From the NCBI GenBank assembly GCA_012970285.1, contig JIBW01000002.1:62001-126000 (forward strand): a stretch of 64,000 nt of DNA, read 5' to 3'. The notes beneath the pieces were generated by a model. That model made no database searches, had not been told where the DNA came from, and saw only the letters and a list, made by a program, of their open reading frames with translations. Both the position numbers and the translations under genes were made by a program. The stretch is from Bacillaceae bacterium JMAK1 (GTDB taxonomy: Bacteria > Bacillota > Bacilli > Bacillales > Marinococcaceae). Below, piece by piece: positions 46,530 to 54,683 of the stretch (position 1 is the stretch's first letter; every line of letters begins with the position of its first letter).

Positions 46530-46557
46530 AAAATATACACGAACAAAAGTTCGTCAA
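46530..46557 (-). promoter_or_regulatory. SOS promoter of the SRAP gene
   Basis: On the minus strand: TTGACG (46557-46552), a 16-bp spacer and TATTTT (46535-46530). The LexA box 46540-46553 fills the spacer. Confidence 0.75.
46540..46553. promoter_or_regulatory. Perfect LexA (DinR) box
   Basis: CGAACAAAAGTTCG matches the Gram-positive SOS box CGAAC-N4-GTTCG at all fixed positions. Confidence 0.95.
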
Positions 46558-46562
46558 AACTC

Positions 46563-46591
46563 TTGAATTAGAATGTATGTTCGTATATGAT
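46563..46591 (+). promoter_or_regulatory. SOS promoter of the LexA-DBD/WYL-like pair
   Basis: TTGAAT (46563-46568), a 17-bp spacer and TATGAT (46586-46591). A second LexA-like box, AGAATGTATGTTCG (46570-46583; 8 of 10 fixed positions), lies in the spacer. Confidence 0.75.
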
Positions 46592-46615
46592 TAAGGAAAT
46601 GAACGGAGTGATGAG

Positions 46616-46834
46616 ATGACTAAACGACAAAAGGAAGCGTTACAAGTTGCGATTGCTTTTATTGATACGAACGGTTTTTCTCCAACATTCCGTGAATTAA
46701 AAGAACGGTTAGGATTGAAATCTCAATCAGCCGTCCATACGCTATTCATTCGTTTGAAAGAACAAGGTTATGTCACGTGGGAGTATGATCGACCAAGAAC
46801 ACTGAAGATCTTAGTGAAGGGGATCGTTTCATGA
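46616..46834 (+). CDS. LexA DNA-binding-domain-only protein
   Basis: 72 aa made only of the LexA N-terminal winged helix: R-Q-K-E-A-L-Q, G-F-S-P-T-F-R-E-L-K-E-R-L-G-L-K-S-Q-S-A-V-H and R-P-R-T-L-K-I-L. The cleavage site and Ser/Lys peptidase domain of full-length LexA are absent, so RecA-induced self-cleavage is impossible. ATG follows GGAGTGATGAG. It ends in an ATGA overlap with the WYL-like gene. Likely binds SOS boxes or related sites; whether it represses or competes with LexA is unknown. Confidence 0.88.
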   Translation: MTKRQKEALQVAIAFIDTNGFSPTFRELKERLGLKSQSAVHTLFIRLKEQGYVTWEYDRPRTLKILVKGIVS

Positions 46835-47058
46835 GCAAGTATGTCCTTCAACATTCAAGATCTACAAGTATGCCTATACAAATCATTTATGAGGCAAAAG
46901 ATGGATCCCTCAGTCAAAGACTTGTTACTGTGCGACGAATGAATGATAAGAACGTGTTGGTTTGGTGTCATAACAAGAAAGCCATTAGAAGCCTCCGAGT
47001 TGAAAATATCCTATCGGCACAAAAAAGAAGACAAAGAATTGTGCATGATTACGCTTAA
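46831..47058 (+). CDS. Small protein with a minimal WYL-like domain
   Basis: 75 aa. I-Q-I-I-Y-E-A-K-D-G-S-L-S-Q-R-L-V-T-V, then V-L-V-W-C-H-N-K-K-A-I-R-S-L-R-V-E-N-I resembles the core of WYL domains (I-x-Y...G...R-x-(I/V)-x-P, y-C...R-x-F-r-l-d-R-I), which bind nucleic acid or nucleotides in regulators such as PafBC and CapW/BrxR. Translationally coupled (ATGA) to the LexA-DBD gene. The WYL call is by eye from a short sequence. Confidence 0.68.
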   Translation: MSKYVLQHSRSTSMPIQIIYEAKDGSLSQRLVTVRRMNDKNVLVWCHNKKAIRSLRVENILSAQKRRQRIVHDYA

Positions 47059-47063
47059 GAACG

Positions 47064-47112
47064 ACCATAATCATCAAAAAAACCTCCTAAACGACGCATT
47101 ATTGATTATGGT
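47064..47112. repeat. Inverted repeat after the WYL-like gene
   Basis: ACCATAATCA (47064-47073) and TGATTATGGT (47103-47112) separated by 29 bases, with no T-run. Possibly a weak end-of-transcript structure. Confidence 0.5.
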
Positions 47113-47205
47113 TGTAGCTCTTTGTTAGCGAAATGATTATTCCTCTTCCATAACTGTTATATTCATAAATTTGAATGATAAAATATAACTATAGGAGTGG
47201 TAATC

Positions 47206-47586
47206 TTGGAAAATGATAAAATACAACTAGATATGTTAAAAAGTTTAATTACGAGCTCTTTTAAATTCGCAGAACTATCGTTAGAATCATTTACTTATGG
47301 TAAGCATGTAAGTGATTGTGACTGCATTCTTTCTGCCCAATTTTTGAGTATATCGCAAAACGAGATTTCCAAAACGAAGATCTATTATGCAAACAATATA
47401 CAAATGGAGCATCATCATATTGAATTGTATTTCTCGGTACATAATCATTTTGTGCAAGATCTGACGGATGTGATCAAAAGTTTAGATCCAGACGTCACTT
47501 ATGCAGAAAAGAGTCTTGAGAATTTAAGAGATCAAAAGGATCAAGTGACGGCATTCATCGATTATTATCATAAAGTGATTAAGTAG
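47206..47586 (+). CDS. Hypothetical protein
   Basis: 126 aa, soluble, with two Cys close together (S-D-C-D-C-I) and several His (M-E-H-H-H-I-E-L, H-N-H-F). No family recognised. TTG 47206 lies 5-6 bases after GGAGTGG; a GTG at 47197 overlaps that ribosome site. Followed by a terminator, so probably monocistronic. Confidence 0.68.
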   Translation: MENDKIQLDMLKSLITSSFKFAELSLESFTYGKHVSDCDCILSAQFLSISQNEISKTKIYYANNIQMEHHHIELYFSVHNHFVQDLTDVIKSLDPDVTYAEKSLENLRDQKDQVTAFIDYYHKVIK

Positions 47587-47588
47587 TT

Positions 47589-47613
47589 GAAGCACCTGTA
47601 GGGTGCTTCTTTT
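47589..47613 (+). terminator. Terminator
   Basis: GAAGCACC / GGTGCTTC followed by TTTT. Confidence 0.85.
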
Positions 47614-47645
47614 ATTTGGCGCGATCCATATCAACCTAGACAAGA

Positions 47646-47675
47646 GTGACAAGCAATGAACAACGTTCATATACT
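47646..47675 (+). promoter_or_regulatory. Promoter of the amidase gene with overlapping dyad
   Basis: GTGACA (47646-47651), an 18-bp spacer and TATACT (47670-47675). The 15-bp dyad ATGAAC-AAC-GTTCAT (47656-47670) sits in the spacer; it resembles a LexA box with 3 rather than 4 central bases. Confidence 0.6.
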
Positions 47676-47741
47676 AGTATGAGCATTCTCTGATCCGGCG
47701 GAATCAGTGGTTTATGTTACTAAACAAAAGGAGTTATGAAA

Positions 47742-48533
47742 ATGATTAAGCCGACGATTTTAAGGTGGGGGAATTTAACTCCTATTCGTAAAGTTAGACG
47801 TATTATCATTCATCATCCTGCCGCCGTGAGATACTCTTATCTGCAAATCCACAACCAACATCGCAACCAAGGATGGTCAGGGGCTGGATACAATTATTAT
47901 CTGCAAAAAAACCATGAATTCTATGAGTTGCGAGGCTTAAATGTAGGTGCCCATGCGGCTAACCACAACAGTGATTCCTTAGGCGTTTGTGTTGAAGGGA
48001 ATTATGATCGTGAACAAATGGATGAGACACTGTTTTTACGATTTGTACAAGAAGTTAAAAAGTTAATGAATCAGCACGGGTTAACAGCAAATGATGTGTA
48101 TCGGCACAGCGATGTAGGGCAAACGAGTTGCCCTGGGCGAAACTTCCCTTGGGCACGATTTAAGCAACTTATTGCTCAAAAAGAAGAAGTGAAATCAATT
48201 GTTCACGAACCAAAACAAAAAGAGGTGATGTATGTGAGAGCGGAAGATTTCCAATGGTCATCAGGAAAAGAACGATTCGAAGCGGTCTTAAATCGACACG
48301 GAAACAAAAATGAACAAGATGCGTATGAAGCAGGCAAGCTGACGGTTAGTGACGCTTTAGGTGTGTTGGCAAAAGGCATTCTAGCAGAACCTTCTCAAAC
48401 TGTGCCTAGCACGCACAAAGGTGCTTGGGAGGATTTAACGAAGAGAGGGATATTTAACGGCAAGAACCCGAACCATCCAATTACACGAGCGCAACAAGCA
48501 ACGGTTATTAAGCGGATTGAGGAAGGGAATTAA
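47742..48533 (+). CDS. N-acetylmuramoyl-L-alanine amidase (phage endolysin-type)
   Basis: 263 aa. Amidase_2/PGRP domain with Zn ligands in I-I-I-H-H-P (about 26), the central G-A-G-Y-N-Y and H-S-D-V-G-Q-T-S-C-P-G (about 124-134). A charged linker (150-180) follows, then a C-terminal part ending W-E-D-L-T-K-R-G-I-F-N-G...I-T-R-A-Q-Q-A, like half of an S-layer homology repeat. No signal peptide, as in holin-dependent endolysins, but no holin is nearby. ATG 47742 is 8 bases after AAAGGAG. Confidence 0.9.
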   Translation: MIKPTILRWGNLTPIRKVRRIIIHHPAAVRYSYLQIHNQHRNQGWSGAGYNYYLQKNHEFYELRGLNVGAHAANHNSDSLGVCVEGNYDREQMDETLFLRFVQEVKKLMNQHGLTANDVYRHSDVGQTSCPGRNFPWARFKQLIAQKEEVKSIVHEPKQKEVMYVRAEDFQWSSGKERFEAVLNRHGNKNEQDAYEAGKLTVSDALGVLAKGILAEPSQTVPSTHKGAWEDLTKRGIFNGKNPNHPITRAQQATVIKRIEEGN

Positions 48534-48545
48534 ATACGTTGATAA

Positions 48546-48580
48546 AAAGACCTACGGTATTGAACGTAGGTCTTTCTTCT
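48546..48580 (+). terminator. Terminator between amidase and gerAB-like gene
   Basis: AAAGACCTACG / CGTAGGTCTTT with an 8-nt loop, then TTCTTCTGTT; the A-rich other side could also serve the convergent gene. Confidence 0.82.
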
Positions 48581-48581
48581 G

Positions 48582-49694
48582 TTAACGATGATTCGTTACG
48601 CCGTAATCAATGCTTCTATTCTTTATCTTCAAATGAAACAAAAGCGCGAGAAACAAAACGAATGTGGCGATCGAAATATAAATGGACCATGTACGATAAA
48701 ATTCAATTTCCTCAATCGTATTCGCTGTATAAAATGCTGCGACGACAACGATGATTGCGCCTGTAATGATTTGAAGCGTTTTCGATGGCTTTATGTTGAT
48801 TGAACGCAACACATCTGAAATCACGTGATTATAAACACATAAGGAAAAGAACATCGTGAAATACCAGATAACAAAAAGAGAAGATTTTAACGCAAATGCA
48901 TCGCTTAGCATTCCTGAATTTTGCATCGTACGAAATGCAGGAAATACTTCCATGCTCGTCAGTTGTGGCCCGAGAGCATTAATGGTAAAGAAATTAAGTA
49001 GCGCTAGGATGATTACGGAAAGCAGGTAACCGATTTTAATCCCTTTGATCGTACCGTTGAAGTTCGTAGCATGACGAGGGTAAAGGTAAAAAAGAATTAA
49101 GATGTTGTCGATGACGCTTTTTATTAAATAAAAGCCTATCGATTTTACGTAGTTATCGTACGAATACTGAAACATCGGTAAAAATTTATCAAATTCTATA
49201 TCCCGTACAAAGGCAAGTAAGGTTAAGACAATTAAGAGTAAAACAAAAGGGCCTACGAGTGTTGACGTAGTTACGATCGTATTGAAGCCAGAGATTGTCG
49301 CGTAAACAATGATGATCATCAAGAGGATAAGAACCACGATATGAGGTGTGCCGTCGAGTAACGTGTTATTAATAAATAGCCCAAAAAAGTTTAAGTGAGA
49401 AACGAGCAAGGATACGGGTTGGAAGAGAAATACTATGGCTAAGAATATACCGGTCTTAGAACCAAAGGAGTTCTTCAAGCTTGTTATTAAATCATAGTCA
49501 GGTAATGTCTTAAATAAATAAGACATCACTACAATTAACAAGTAGCCCACTAAGCAACCGACTAGTGGTATCCACCAAATCTCATGGCCCACGTCAGGTG
49601 CGATGTTGTAAGGTAAACTCAATAAGGTAGAATTACTAAAAATAAACAAAGCAATAAAGAGTGCGTTTGTATTTAAAGAGGCAGGAGTGTTCAT
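48582..49694 (-). CDS. GerAB/ArcD-family spore germination permease (orphan)
   Basis: 370 aa with about 10 membrane helices, in the arrangement of the GerAB amino-acid-permease-like family (first helices with S-N-S-T-L-L-S-L-P; central L-Y-P-R-H-A-T-N-F). Such subunits bind germinants together with GerAA and GerAC, but neither partner gene is beside it. The ribosome site is weak. It may assemble with subunits encoded elsewhere or be a relic. Confidence 0.82.
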   Translation of the reverse strand: MNTPASLNTNALFIALFIFSNSTLLSLPYNIAPDVGHEIWWIPLVGCLVGYLLIVVMSYLFKTLPDYDLITSLKNSFGSKTGIFLAIVFLFQPVSLLVSHLNFFGLFINNTLLDGTPHIVVLILLMIIIVYATISGFNTIVTTSTLVGPFVLLLIVLTLLAFVRDIEFDKFLPMFQYSYDNYVKSIGFYLIKSVIDNILILFYLYPRHATNFNGTIKGIKIGYLLSVIILALLNFFTINALGPQLTSMEVFPAFRTMQNSGMLSDAFALKSSLFVIWYFTMFFSLCVYNHVISDVLRSINIKPSKTLQIITGAIIVVVAAFYTANTIEEIEFYRTWSIYISIATFVLFLALLFHLKIKNRSIDYGVTNHR

Positions 49695-49776
49695 AGCACT
49701 ATCTTGATCATTTTACGCGGGATTATTCAGAAATGGCTTCTGTGGTTAAACATTTCCCATTATCATCTGCTGTACA

Positions 49777-50385
49777 TTATTTATGGTCTTCATTCGTAGG
49801 TAGTACGAATGTGAGTGATGAAAGAGTAATTAATGAAAGGAAGAAAGCGAAAGGTATTCCAAGAGATGCAAAGACAATCAGAATCGTATCGGCTGCGAAA
49901 TAGGAGCCTAATGCTACAGACAACCCATAACTTGCAGGGCCGAGTAAAGCGAGTAGAATGATGATTGTTTTGTACACTCGATGTAAAGTTGGGTGTTTTT
50001 TCGGGTTTCGAATTGCATCATTGACACGTTTGCGATGTGTAATACCAAAAGTGACATGGCAAATAAACAGGCTTAATAGTAATAATCCAAGCCAGATATT
50101 TTCATTAAATACTCGCCATGATGCAATGAGAATAATGACGGTTGAGATGTTAATCACAATAGTTCCGTACAGAAGGCGTAGTGGTTCCTGTTCATATTGC
50201 TTAAGTAATACAAATATTACCGAATAGATGAATAACAAAGCGATAATGCTCGCAAAACCCCATGCAAATGCTTGGCTCCAGACAGGTGAGGCTGCTGCGG
50301 CGAATGAAGCAACGCTAGGGAGGATTAACAGTCCAAGATAGCCCCACCGCATCGGTTTAACCTTTTGTTTTTTAACTTCTTCCAT
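49777..50385 (-). CDS. Hypothetical integral membrane protein
   Basis: 202 aa with six hydrophobic helices; charged N-terminus (M-E-E-V-K-K-Q-K-V-K). Between helices 4 and 5 is a basic cytosolic stretch (H-R-K-R-V-N-D-A-I-R-N-P-K-K-H-P). No family recognised. AAAGGAG and GAGGAATT precede the ATG. Confidence 0.75.
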   Translation of the reverse strand: MEEVKKQKVKPMRWGYLGLLILPSVASFAAAASPVWSQAFAWGFASIIALLFIYSVIFVLLKQYEQEPLRLLYGTIVINISTVIILIASWRVFNENIWLGLLLLSLFICHVTFGITHRKRVNDAIRNPKKHPTLHRVYKTIIILLALLGPASYGLSVALGSYFAADTILIVFASLGIPFAFFLSLITLSSLTFVLPTNEDHK

Positions 50386-50572
50386 AATTCCTCAGTCTCC
50401 TTTAGGAATTAATTGATCGTGTCTATAATTACATTTAGAAACGATGTACGTAATGATAATACAGAAAGTTTCAACATTTAAAGTGCTTCTTTCATTTTTA
50501 TCTCAATGTCGCGATTATGCTAGCAGCATGAAGTTGAAGCACTGACGAATTAAATCTAAGAACACAAATTAA

Positions 50573-50603
50573 AACCCTACCATAGCAATTCTATGGTAGG
50601 GTT
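50573..50603 (-). terminator. Terminator of the DUF418 gene
   Basis: AACCCTACCATAG / CTATGGTAGGGTT, perfect 13 bp; the minus-strand side continues into TTTTAATTT. Confidence 0.9.
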
Positions 50604-50609
50604 AATCGC

Positions 50610-51731
50610 TTAACGATAAACAAATTTACGGAAAAGGAAATCGAACGGGCCTGCTTTTTGTTTTCGTTCGAGAATGGTTGCCATCGCGACAGATGATAAC
50701 CATACAAGGAATGTAAGTACCCAAACTTGTGCAATGCTTAACGTACTGGCAAGACCAAAGACAGCCGGTGAGAGGAGAACGATCAGCAAGATTTCATTCA
50801 CGATAAAGAATGTGAGTGAACGTTTCCCGAGTGCTGTAATTCCTGTTACGATCGGGTTGGTCTTCTTTAAATACGGTCCGACGAGTCCGAACAGTGCTGC
50901 ATAACCACAACCACCCGCGATACCGCTCATCATGTGAATCGTAAAAATGATTCCGAATAGGTTCGGCTGTTCGACTGCGATGACCCCGTTACTATGCAAA
51001 GCATGTGGAATTGCGCCGATGATTGAAATGAGAATACCGCCAAACGCAATTTTCTTGAGTAACGGACGGTGCTGCGGATCTTCATTCAACAAGCCTTTTC
51101 GACCGAACCAAATGCCTAACATAATGGATAGAATGACAGGCAGTGCAAAGTTTCCGAACAAGGGAGCGCCAGTGAAGAACATGACGAGTTGACTGAGCAT
51201 CGTTTCCCAATAACCGTCACCTGTCATGAACATGTTTTCCATGCCAACAGACGCCATGTTGCCCCAAAAGATCGGCAATAGCAAGGCAAAACCAATGGTT
51301 AAGGTGATCATCGCTCGAACGAGCGTCTTATCACTTCGATATAAGAACCAATGAACGAGTAATAATCCTGCACCGTAAATGGCTAGAATGTCTTTTCCGC
51401 CAATAATAACGGATAGAACAAAACCGAAGAAAAGTAGTGCGATGGCTCTACGGTTAATTGAACGTCGAATATCAAGTCTAGATTTTTCCCGCTTCATATA
51501 GCTACGGATGACGAGTGTAATTCCATAACCGAATAATAAGGCAAACATTGCGCGAGCGCGGTTATCAACAAACAGAACAGAGGTGTAGTTAAGGATCGTA
51601 TCGATGAACCCACTACTTTCGGGGCGAGTAAGGATGGTCCCGCTTAAGAAGATTTGTGCATGCGCAAGGGCGACGAGTAGTAGCATAAGTCCCCGTGCAA
51701 GGTCAAAAGAGATGTATCTTTTTTTCGTCAA
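50610..51731 (-). CDS. DUF418 family membrane protein (YeiB-like)
   Basis: 373 aa with about 9-10 membrane helices. R-Y-I-S-F-D-L-A-R-G near the N-terminus resembles the acyltransferase-3/heparan-alpha-glucosaminide N-acetyltransferase superfamily opening, and the C-terminal half carries the DUF418 layout (G-I-T-A-L-G-K-R-S-L-T). Function unknown. TTG at 51731 is 8 bases after AGGAG; the GTG at 51740 overlaps the ribosome site. Confidence 0.85.
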   Translation of the reverse strand: MTKKRYISFDLARGLMLLLVALAHAQIFLSGTILTRPESSGFIDTILNYTSVLFVDNRARAMFALLFGYGITLVIRSYMKREKSRLDIRRSINRRAIALLFFGFVLSVIIGGKDILAIYGAGLLLVHWFLYRSDKTLVRAMITLTIGFALLLPIFWGNMASVGMENMFMTGDGYWETMLSQLVMFFTGAPLFGNFALPVILSIMLGIWFGRKGLLNEDPQHRPLLKKIAFGGILISIIGAIPHALHSNGVIAVEQPNLFGIIFTIHMMSGIAGGCGYAALFGLVGPYLKKTNPIVTGITALGKRSLTFFIVNEILLIVLLSPAVFGLASTLSIAQVWVLTFLVWLSSVAMATILERKQKAGPFDFLFRKFVYR

Positions 51732-52092
51732 AAATCCCACTCCTACGTGTTTAAGTCTAGGTTAGTATGAAAATCGGTGGTCATCATCATTGAATCAGCT
51801 GACGCATGAATAGAGACCCATAAGGGTGTGTTCATAAAAACGTTAGGATACCTAGTTCCTACGGTAAAGCATCGAAAAGTGTTGCATACGAAGATCATTC
51901 ATTCAGAGGAATAAGTGGTTCATTCTGTCATTTGAAAATGTAGAACAATACGTCATCATGTCATAAAGTAACACGACTGCGAGAAGCCCTACAATAGGTC
52001 GTCTCTCTTCATTTATTTATCTGAAGAGGCGTGTAAGCGCTTATGCTGACGATCTTCATAGGTGTGAAGTATACAACTTTCTGAGAACACAA
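51732..52092. other. Non-coding gap
   Basis: About 360 bases without a credible gene on either strand. It must hold the promoter of the DUF418 gene. A small hairpin CTCTTCA...TGAAGAG is near 52007-52028; nothing else is recognised. Confidence 0.5.
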
Positions 52093-52120
52093 AAAAGAGC
52101 GTCAAAAAAGACGCTCTTTT
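52093..52120 (-). terminator. Terminator of the GNAT gene
   Basis: AAAAGAGCGTC / GACGCTCTTTT, perfect 11 bp with six-base A loop; T-run on the minus side. Confidence 0.9.
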
Positions 52121-52129
52121 CACCATATA

Positions 52130-52591
52130 TTACTGATTTGTATGGTTTTCAAACAAGGGAATGGAGTCTCCGGATGGACCGTACGCTACACCGATTTGTT
52201 GCCAGCCGTACTTTTCATAATAGCCTTCCAAATCAGAGGTGAGGTACAACGAATGGTAGCCTCGTTTTGCAGCTTCTTTTAATCCGTGTTCGAGGAACTT
52301 CGCTCCTAATTGTTGGCCACGATTTTCAACACGCACGTATAAACAGGCTAGCCATGGACGCAAATCTTGACGACTGTTTAAGTCGTTACGAAGAAGCGCA
52401 TACGTCCCGATGATCGCCTGACGTTCATCGATGGCAATGTAGAAGCTTGGGATTCCAGAAGGGTCTTGTAAGCTATGAATCATCGCATCTTCATAAAAGA
52501 CTTTGCCGCCTTCTTCACCCCACGTTTTCCAGTAAAGCTCAACGGCTTCGTCGAATTGATCGTCTCTTTCCGTTAACTGTATGATCTGCAT
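52130..52591 (-). CDS. GNAT family N-acetyltransferase
   Basis: 153 aa. The acetyl-CoA-binding region C-L-Y-V-R-V-E-N-R-G-Q-Q-L-G-A-K-F-L (residues ~83-100) has the R/Q-x-x-G-x-G/A pattern, followed by L-Y-L-T-S and Y-E-K-Y-G-W. Substrate unknown. AAGGAAGGCG precedes the ATG; it lies 15 bases downstream of the next gene and is likely co-transcribed with it. Confidence 0.9.
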   Translation of the reverse strand: MQIIQLTERDDQFDEAVELYWKTWGEEGGKVFYEDAMIHSLQDPSGIPSFYIAIDERQAIIGTYALLRNDLNSRQDLRPWLACLYVRVENRGQQLGAKFLEHGLKEAAKRGYHSLYLTSDLEGYYEKYGWQQIGVAYGPSGDSIPLFENHTNQ

Positions 52592-52606
52592 CTATTCGCC
52601 TTCCTT

Positions 52607-53233
52607 TCAATCAGAAGTGTGTTCGCCAACCCAAACGTTCCCGGAGTCGATGAAGTAGAGCAGATCACCGTTTGGAAGAACCATCGTTTCATAGACGTTC
52701 TGTCTGTACCGGTCTAATTCTTTTCTCGTTATAATGTCATCCTCGAACCATCCCTCAAGGGTTTCTTTCGTCCAGTTCGTCGTATGAACGGACAAATGCC
52801 ACTTCATACCGTTCATCTTTGTAGGATTGTTTACGAATTTGTCAGTAGGAAATGCTCGTTGCTGCTCCCGCTGTACGAAAGTTTGATCATAAAAATGAAG
52901 GCACTCACGATAAGCAACGACGATTTGCGATTTCATAACGTCTGGATCAACGAACCAAACGTTTAAATAGTACGGCTCGTGTAACGATTGAAGTTGTTCA
53001 TTCCACGAACGAAACACGTCCATCATCGCATCGAAAACTTCTCGAACAAACCAAGAGGGGAGTTTCCCTTCAAAGGAAAAGTAAAAAGGATGAATGGTTA
53101 ATTTAACGTACGTCCGTTTGTGCGCTTGTAATTCATCGAATGGGAACGCCATAGCGTTACATTTCCAACGCTCAATCTTTCGTTTCTGTCGCTTCCAACC
53201 TCGAATCTTTTTCTTCTTTGAAGGATAAACCAT
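52607..53233 (-). CDS. DUF3916-like hypothetical protein
   Basis: 208 aa soluble protein with a very basic start (K-K-K-K-I-R-G-W-K-R-Q-K-R-K), F-P-F-D-E-L and many aromatic residues (P-Y-Y-L-N-V-W-F). It resembles the DUF3916 family of Bacillus, whose members also open with a basic R-G-x-K-R stretch; no function known. Ends just before the GNAT gene. Family call is moderate. Confidence 0.7.
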   Translation of the reverse strand: MVYPSKKKKIRGWKRQKRKIERWKCNAMAFPFDELQAHKRTYVKLTIHPFYFSFEGKLPSWFVREVFDAMMDVFRSWNEQLQSLHEPYYLNVWFVDPDVMKSQIVVAYRECLHFYDQTFVQREQQRAFPTDKFVNNPTKMNGMKWHLSVHTTNWTKETLEGWFEDDIITRKELDRYRQNVYETMVLPNGDLLYFIDSGNVWVGEHTSD

Positions 53234-53275
53234 CGTTTCACCTTTGTTTCATTAGTGTCATCGATCGTGTTGAAG

Positions 53276-54544
53276 TTACGCGCTTACAGAGGAATCAGCC
53301 TCAACTTTTTGTGATTTTACCCGTTTAATATTGATTTTCATTAAAATGGCGGTTACGAGTGCCACAGCGAGAAGAATCGTAAACAAGACGAATGCTGATG
53401 TAAACTCTCCTGTACGTTCAAAAGTAAGACTCACAGCCATCGGACCGACAATTCCTGCCATCGCCCAAGCGGTAAGCGTGTACCCGTGGATGGCACCAAG
53501 TTGCTTTGTGCCGAACAAATCGCCGATAAAAGCGGGAAGGCACGCAAATCCACCACCGTAACACGTCATGATCAAGTAAAGAAGAATGGAGAAGGCGACT
53601 TCGTTCGTTGTGAACGGTAAGGCGATGAAAGCGCCGAGTTGAATAATAAAGAAAATGATGTACATATTCGCCCGGCCGATGTAATCGGAAAAGCTAGCCC
53701 AACCAATTCTGCCAATCCCGTTAAAGAAGCCCATTATCCCGACGACAGTTGCTGCGAATGCGGAAGTTGCACCGGTAATTGTTTCTGTCATGTTGGCAGC
53801 AACCGCAAGCAACATAATCCCTGCAGAGATGTTGATGAACATCATCACCCAAAGAAAGTAGAAGCGAGTGGTACGAAGCGCTTCGTTTGCTGTAAGCTGT
53901 GCCAAATCGGTGGCGACAGTACGTGGCTTCTTTTTGTCTGAATCCGTTTTCATATTATCTGGCTTCCAACCTTCAGGAGGAGGTGAAAGATAGCTTGCGC
54001 CACTAACCATTAAGATGAGGTAAAGCGTACCGAGAATGTAAAAGGTCATATGAATGGATGTTTGATTCATTAGAAATTCTGCAAACGGGCTCGTGATTAA
54101 TGCACCAGCACCGAAACCGAGAACGGCCATCCCAGTTGCGAGTCCACGTCGATCGGGAAACCATTTCACGAGCGTTGATACTGGTGATATGTAGCCGATT
54201 CCTAATCCAATTCCACCGACAACACCGTAAAAGAAGACAAACATTGCAATGCTCTCAAGTTGAATGGCTAAGCCCGCACCAAATGTTCCAGTGACAAAAA
54301 GAGCGGTTGATAAAAGTGCCGATTTCTTTGGACCGTTACGTTCTACGAATTTCCCCATAAATGCGGCACTCATCCCAAGAAAGAAAATCGCAATTGTAAA
54401 TGCAAGCGTGACAGACGTAATCGCCCATCCGAGAGAATCATTTATTGGGTTTTGATAAACGCTGTACGCATACACTGAGCCGATCGACAAATGAATGGCA
54501 ATCGCAGAAAGGGCAATAAGCCAACGATTTCGGTGTGCTTCCAT
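53276..54544 (-). CDS. MFS transporter, OFA (oxalate/formate antiporter-like) family
   Basis: 422 aa with 12 membrane helices. N-terminal G-S-V-Y-A-Y-S-V-Y, G-G-I-G-L-G-I-G-Y-I-S-P-V, W-F-P-D-R-R-G-L-A-T-G (the MFS loop 4-5 region) and S-P-P-P-E-G-W are typical of OFA transporters. Probably exchanges a small organic acid. GAGGGG precedes the ATG by 10 bases. The central loop is lysine-rich. Substrate not deducible. Confidence 0.9.
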   Translation of the reverse strand: MEAHRNRWLIALSAIAIHLSIGSVYAYSVYQNPINDSLGWAITSVTLAFTIAIFFLGMSAAFMGKFVERNGPKKSALLSTALFVTGTFGAGLAIQLESIAMFVFFYGVVGGIGLGIGYISPVSTLVKWFPDRRGLATGMAVLGFGAGALITSPFAEFLMNQTSIHMTFYILGTLYLILMVSGASYLSPPPEGWKPDNMKTDSDKKKPRTVATDLAQLTANEALRTTRFYFLWVMMFINISAGIMLLAVAANMTETITGATSAFAATVVGIMGFFNGIGRIGWASFSDYIGRANMYIIFFIIQLGAFIALPFTTNEVAFSILLYLIMTCYGGGFACLPAFIGDLFGTKQLGAIHGYTLTAWAMAGIVGPMAVSLTFERTGEFTSAFVLFTILLAVALVTAILMKINIKRVKSQKVEADSSVSA

Positions 54545-54683
54545 AGGAAAGAAACCCCTCTCAAATCAATTATTAAAAAATTTATAATACACAAACAATA
54601 ATAAACGCTTTAAATCGTCGTGTACAGCTAATTGCATTATAAATAAAAAGAAGCGAGAGCAGTTCTAAACGAACATGGAACAC

